64,000 nucleotides of DNA, from contig NZ_JAMPJU010000002.1 of NCBI RefSeq assembly GCF_025840185.1, positions 319,536-383,535 on the forward strand. Reading direction: 5' to 3'. Source of the DNA: Brenneria izbisi. GTDB taxonomy: Bacteria > Pseudomonadota > Gammaproteobacteria > Enterobacterales > Enterobacteriaceae. Positions 60,144-64,000 of this stretch are shown here, one piece after another. The position numbers and the translations under genes were made by a program. The notes beneath the pieces are model-generated. The model was given only the letters and a program-made list of their open reading frames with translations. It did no database searches and had not been told where the DNA came from. Within the stretch, counting starts at the first letter, position 1. Every line of letters begins with the position of its first letter.

Positions 60144-61022
60144 ATGAGCGACGACCATTCTCAAAACAGCGATAGCCCCAGTCCCAAAAAGGGTTTCTTT
60201 TCCCTTATTCTTAATCAGCTTTTTCACGGCGAGCCAAAAGATCGTAATGATCTGCTGACGCTGATCCGTGATTCAGAACAAAATGATCTGATCGATCCTG
60301 CAACCCGCGATATGCTCGAAGGGGTGATGGATATCGCTGAACAGCGCGTTCGCGACATCATGATCCCTCGATCTCAGATGATTACGCTAAAGCGCGATCA
60401 GTCTCTGGAAGAGTGCCTGGATGTCATTATCGAATCCGCTCATTCCCGTTTTCCGGTAATCAGCGAAGATAAAGACCATATTGAAGGTATTTTGATGGCC
60501 AAGGATTTGCTGCCGTTTATGCGCAGCGAGTCCGAACCTTTCAGCATGGAGAAGGTGCTGCGTCCAGCCGTGGTGGTGCCGGAGAGCAAACGCGTTGACC
60601 GGATGTTGAACGAGTTTCGCTCCCTGCGTTATCACATGGCCATCGTTATTGATGAATTTGGCGGCGTTTCCGGCCTTGTCACCATTGAAGATATTCTGGA
60701 GCTTATCGTCGGTGAAATTGAGGATGAATATGACGATGAGGAAGATCGTGATATTCGCCAACTCAACCGCCACACCTATACGGTGCGTGCGTTGACCGAT
60801 ATTGAAGATTTCAACGAAGCCTTTGGCACCCAGTTCAGTGACGAGGAGGTCGATACCATCGGCGGCCTTATCATGCAGTCTTTCGGACACTTGCCCGCCC
60901 GCGGTGAAACCATCGACATAGAAGGTTACCTGTTTAAAGTTGCGATGGCAGATAGCCGACGTATTATTCAGGTTCACGTCAGAATCCCTGATAACGCACC
61001 TCAACCGCAATTGGAAGACTAA
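60144..61022 (+). CDS. ybeX: YbeX/CorC, CBS-domain protein
   Basis: 292 residues, equal to E. coli YbeX. A pair of CBS domains spans about residues 68-190 ([40 protein letters not shown]), and a C-terminal CorC_HlyC domain follows. It has been linked to magnesium/cobalt efflux with CorA and to ribosome metabolism. It lies between ybeY and lnt, eight bases before the latter. Confidence 0.96.
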   Translation: MSDDHSQNSDSPSPKKGFFSLILNQLFHGEPKDRNDLLTLIRDSEQNDLIDPATRDMLEGVMDIAEQRVRDIMIPRSQMITLKRDQSLEECLDVIIESAHSRFPVISEDKDHIEGILMAKDLLPFMRSESEPFSMEKVLRPAVVVPESKRVDRMLNEFRSLRYHMAIVIDEFGGVSGLVTIEDILELIVGEIEDEYDDEEDRDIRQLNRHTYTVRALTDIEDFNEAFGTQFSDEEVDTIGGLIMQSFGHLPARGETIDIEGYLFKVAMADSRRIIQVHVRIPDNAPQPQLED

Positions 61023-61029
61023 ATAAGCA

Positions 61030-62559
61030 ATGGCTTTCGCTTCTTTACTGCAACGCCAGCAGGTTCGTATCCTGCTGGCGCTTTTATCCGGTGCCGCCGG
61101 TACGTTGGCATTTTCTCCTTTTAATTTCTGGCCTGCGGCGCTGATTTCATTAACAGGGCTGCAAGCCTTGACGCTGAACCGCACGGTTCGTCAGTCCGCC
61201 GGGATTGGGTTCGCCTGGGGATTTGGTCTGTTTGGCAGCGGCATTAACTGGGTATATGTCAGCATAGCCCAGTTTGGCGGCATGCCGGGACCAGTCAATA
61301 TTGCCCTTGTCGTGCTGCTCGCAGCTTATCTGTCGCTCTATCCTCTGCTATTTTCCGTGTTGATTGCGCGGCTGTGGCCGAAAACAACCTGGTGGCGGCT
61401 TGTCATTGCCGCGCCGGTATTGTGGCAGTTGACCGAGTTTCTGCGCGGCTGGGTGCTCACCGGGTTCCCCTGGCTACAGTTTGGCTATAGCCAAATTAAT
61501 GGCCCATTGAAAGGAATCGCGCCAATTCTGGGCGTGGATGCCATCACTTTTATGCTGATGAGCATCAGCGGCCTTGTCGTGGTCGCGCTACACCAGCGGA
61601 AAATCGCTCCCGCCGTTCTCGCGTTGGCGCTGTTGACCTTGCCATGGCCGTTGCGTTATATCCAGTGGTTTAATCTGTTGCCCGAACGAGCAGTCAATGT
61701 CGCTCTGGTTCAAGGGAATATTCCTCAGTCCCTCAAATGGGACCCGAATGAACTGCTCAATACGCTGAATATTTATCTGGATAACAGTCAGCCTTATATG
61801 AATACCGCGCCGATTATCATCTGGCCGGAATCGGCGATCCCCGATGTCGAAAGCCGTCAGGATGACTATCTGACGCAGGTTGATAGCCTGCTTCGCAGCC
61901 ATAACAGCAGTCTGATTACCGGCATCGTCGATATGCGACGCAACGGCGCTGAGTTTGATTATTACAACAGTATTATCGTACTGGGCGACAAACAGCCCTA
62001 TCGCTATCCCACCAGCAATCGTTATAACAAGAACCATCTGGTGCCGTTTGGTGAATTCGTTCCACTGGAAACGTTATTACGCCCGCTGGCTCCCCTTTTC
62101 GATTTACCGATGTCTTCATTCAGTCGTGGCAACTACATCCAGCCGCAGTTGAACGTGAATGGTTTTAAGCTTAACGCGGCCATCTGTTATGAAATCATTC
62201 TGGGTCAGCAACTCCGTGATAATTTCCGCGCAGATACCGACATGCTGTTAACCATCTCGAACGACGCCTGGTTCGGCAAATCCATCGGGCCGTGGCAGCA
62301 TTTCCAGATGGCGCGGATGCGAGCGCTGGAATTGGGACGTCCTCTGCTGCGCAGCACCAATAATGGCGTTACGGCGGTTATTGCCCCGGATGGCGAAATC
62401 AGCGCCAGTCTGCCGCAATTTACGCGCGCCGTATTGAATACGCAGGTGATACCTGCTAGCGGACTAACGCCTTATGCCCGCTTCGGCGGCTGGCCGCTGT
62501 GGGTTATCACCCTGCTTGGCGGTTTTGCGGCAGTGGTTTTCAGTCTGCGCCGTCGCTGA
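61030..62559 (+). CDS. lnt: Apolipoprotein N-acyltransferase
   Basis: 509 residues (E. coli 512). Six or more N-terminal membrane helices ([20 protein letters not shown]) are followed by a nitrilase-type periplasmic domain. The catalytic triad residues lie in [10 protein letters not shown] (Glu), [11 protein letters not shown] (Lys) and [10 protein letters not shown] (Cys). It adds the third acyl chain to lipoproteins such as Pal in this window. Last gene of ybeZYX-lnt. Confidence 0.97.
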   Translation: MAFASLLQRQQVRILLALLSGAAGTLAFSPFNFWPAALISLTGLQALTLNRTVRQSAGIGFAWGFGLFGSGINWVYVSIAQFGGMPGPVNIALVVLLAAYLSLYPLLFSVLIARLWPKTTWWRLVIAAPVLWQLTEFLRGWVLTGFPWLQFGYSQINGPLKGIAPILGVDAITFMLMSISGLVVVALHQRKIAPAVLALALLTLPWPLRYIQWFNLLPERAVNVALVQGNIPQSLKWDPNELLNTLNIYLDNSQPYMNTAPIIIWPESAIPDVESRQDDYLTQVDSLLRSHNSSLITGIVDMRRNGAEFDYYNSIIVLGDKQPYRYPTSNRYNKNHLVPFGEFVPLETLLRPLAPLFDLPMSSFSRGNYIQPQLNVNGFKLNAAICYEIILGQQLRDNFRADTDMLLTISNDAWFGKSIGPWQHFQMARMRALELGRPLLRSTNNGVTAVIAPDGEISASLPQFTRAVLNTQVIPASGLTPYARFGGWPLWVITLLGGFAAVVFSLRRR

Positions 62560-62988
62560 TTTCATTCTTTTTGTTCGTTATGAAGGCATGTAAGCGCATG
62601 CCTTCACCTTCCTGACGTTACCCTTCCCCGCATAGATGGCACGCCAATTGCTTATTACTACCTTGTAAATGGTTGTTTCAATGTTTTTTAGCGGGCTGAC
62701 TGCGGGGAAAGCACGCATTTGGGGCGGTAAGTGCACCAGACCAGTGCTTTTCGGGTTTTCTGCCACCATTTGGTGCGGTTTAACTCGCAAAAAACAAACA
62801 TTTCCATTTCAATCTATTTACAATAGGCTATTTTTTAACAGTATACGTGGTTACTTCGCTCTTTAGCGGTGCATGATTTCCGTACCGCGCAAGTACCAGA
62901 ACGTCATACATGATTTAGCGACACAACTTTAGATCTACCACTACAGCGCCATAACTTAGCGCCATAACTACAGCAAAGGAGTTAGAAC
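62560..62988. promoter_or_regulatory. lnt-gltI intergenic region
   Basis: About 430 bases with no gene. It contains the gltI promoter and a palindromic CACCATTTGGTG near 62762 that weakly resembles NtrC-type half sites (GCACC/GGTGC), but no convincing sigma-54 -24/-12 element is seen. Ends with AAAGGAG ahead of gltI. Confidence 0.5.
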
Positions 62989-63885
62989 ATGCAAATGCGT
63001 AAACTGGCACTATCACTGCTTCTGCTCGGCACGACAGCCAGCCTTGCTCAAGCGGAGGAGCTGGCTGGCACTCTGAAAAAAGTTAAAGACAATGGCGTTA
63101 TCGTCATCGGCCACCGCGAATCGTCAGTTCCTTTTTCTTACTACGATAATCAGCAGAAAGTTGTCGGTTACTCTCAGGCCTACTCTGACAAGATTGTAGA
63201 CGCTGTTAAGAAAGAACTAAATGCGCCAGATCTACAGGTGAAGCTGCTGCCGATCACGGCTCAAAACCGTATTCCGCTGCTTCAGAACGGCACTTACGAT
63301 CTGGAATGTGGTTCGACGACCAACAATCTGGAACGTCAGAAACAAGTTGCGTTTTCCAATACCATTTTTGTTATCGGTACGCGTTTGTTAACCAAGAAAG
63401 ACTCTGGCATCAAAGACTTTACCGACCTGACGGGTAAAACCGTGGTGGTCACTTCAGGTACTACATCTGAAATTCTTCTGAATAAGATGAATGAAGAAAA
63501 ACAACTTAAATTGCGTATCATCAGCGCTAAAGACCACGGTGATTCTTTCCGTACTCTGGAAAGCGGTCGTGCGGTCGCCTTCATGATGGATGACGCGTTG
63601 CTGGCCGGTGAGCGTGCAAAAGCGAAAAATGCCGCTCAGTGGGATATTGTCGGTACCGCGCAATCCAGAGAGGCATACGGCTGTATGCTGCGTAAAGATG
63701 ATCCGCAATTCCAGAAACTGGTTAATGACACCATTGCGGAAGTACAAACCTCTGGCGAAGCAGAAAAGTGGTTTGACCGCTGGTTCAAACAACCGATCCC
63801 GCCAAGAGATCTCAATTTGAATTTCGAGTTGTCTGACGAAATGAAAGCCCTGTTCAAAGCACCAAACGATACGGCGTTAGACTAA
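62989..63885 (+). CDS. gltI: Glutamate/aspartate ABC transporter binding protein
   Basis: 298 residues. A signal peptide of about 22 residues ends in AQA (LALSLLLLGTTASLAQAEEL), followed by a family-3 periplasmic solute-binding domain (PFSYYDNQQKVVGYSQAYSD, GTYDLECGSTTNN, SGTTSEILL). It delivers glutamate and aspartate to GltJKL. AAAGGAG lies upstream of the ATG. The rest of the operon lies beyond the window. Confidence 0.95.
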   Translation: MQMRKLALSLLLLGTTASLAQAEELAGTLKKVKDNGVIVIGHRESSVPFSYYDNQQKVVGYSQAYSDKIVDAVKKELNAPDLQVKLLPITAQNRIPLLQNGTYDLECGSTTNNLERQKQVAFSNTIFVIGTRLLTKKDSGIKDFTDLTGKTVVVTSGTTSEILLNKMNEEKQLKLRIISAKDHGDSFRTLESGRAVAFMMDDALLAGERAKAKNAAQWDIVGTAQSREAYGCMLRKDDPQFQKLVNDTIAEVQTSGEAEKWFDRWFKQPIPPRDLNLNFELSDEMKALFKAPNDTALD

Positions 63886-63900
63886 TTAATAATGAAAATA

Positions 63901-63920
63901 AAGGCAGAGACACCTGCCTT
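63901..63920 (+). other. Intercistronic hairpin after gltI
   Basis: AAGGCAG-AGACAC-CTGCCTT lies 16 bases past the gltI stop with no T-run. Such stems after a binding-protein gene usually stabilise its mRNA and lower expression of the downstream permease genes. The remaining 80 bases of the window hold no start codon I can assign to gltJ. Confidence 0.7.
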
Positions 63921-64000
63921 ATGATTGCTGATTCGCAGCAGGACAGACAGGCATAAGATGGTCGTTCCCCATCGTATGTTAATTGCTGCTCATCAATCTT

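Noticed and set aside
62720-62790. NtrC sites and a sigma-54 promoter ahead of gltI
   Set aside because: Half sites are present, but the spacing differs from the known NtrC palindrome and no GG-N10-GC element is seen.

Overview
The window is a core chromosomal segment of a gamma-proteobacterium of the order Enterobacterales. Nearly every gene has its closest recognisable counterpart, often with identical length, in the E. coli nadA-to-gltI region. The gene content, small reorganisations and genomic islands fit a Pectobacteriaceae-like plant-associated lineage (Pectobacterium, Brenneria, Dickeya or Lonsdalea type); this assignment is an inference from the sequence alone.

Layout, left to right. 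1-2835: tail of zitB, then pnuC-nadA (NAD precursor uptake and synthesis) with a NadR-type operator, and a DUF554 membrane protein. 2900-7957: an accessory region ending at a tandem pair of tRNA-Lys genes. It holds an Lrp-type regulator divergent from a small decayed operon (Dabb-domain protein, DUF2000 protein, a truncated AMP-forming ligase joined to the tail of an ornithine-cyclodeaminase-like gene, and a LysE-type exporter), then an ardC fragment and a frameshifted tyrosine integrase. 8270-14340: the complete Tol-Pal envelope system (ybgC-tolQRAB-pal-cpoB) and cydABX-ybgE (cytochrome bd oxidase). 17740-29590: the TCA block sucABCD, sdhCDAB and divergent gltA. 29700-38810: pxpBCA (5-oxoprolinase), ybgI, phrB, ybgA, ybfA, an EamA transporter, pgm and seqA. 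39150-45980: ybfF, ybfE, a chemoreceptor, fldA, fur and glnS. 46180-53190: the N-acetylglucosamine genes nagE and nagBAC (nagD absent) and asnB. 53410-55320: a tRNA cluster Met-Leu-Gln-Gln-Met-Gln whose last tRNA-Gln is flanked by a 1.2-kb insert carrying a toxin-antitoxin pair between 110-bp direct repeats. 55456-63885: ubiF, miaB, the ybeZYX-lnt operon and gltI.

How the genes work together. The window combines central respiration (sdh, suc, gltA, cydAB), cell-envelope maintenance (Tol-Pal, lnt), amino-sugar use controlled by NagC and probably CRP, iron and redox control (fur, fldA), and translation or RNA quality functions (glnS, miaB, ybeY, ybeZ, tRNAs).

The most interesting features are the 110-bp tRNA-Gln repeats around a toxin-antitoxin pair whose toxin is frameshifted and whose antitoxin is intact, the decayed biosynthesis/export island beside tRNA-Lys, a NagE without its IIA domain together with loss of nagD, and a long stem-loop leader ahead of ybeZ.
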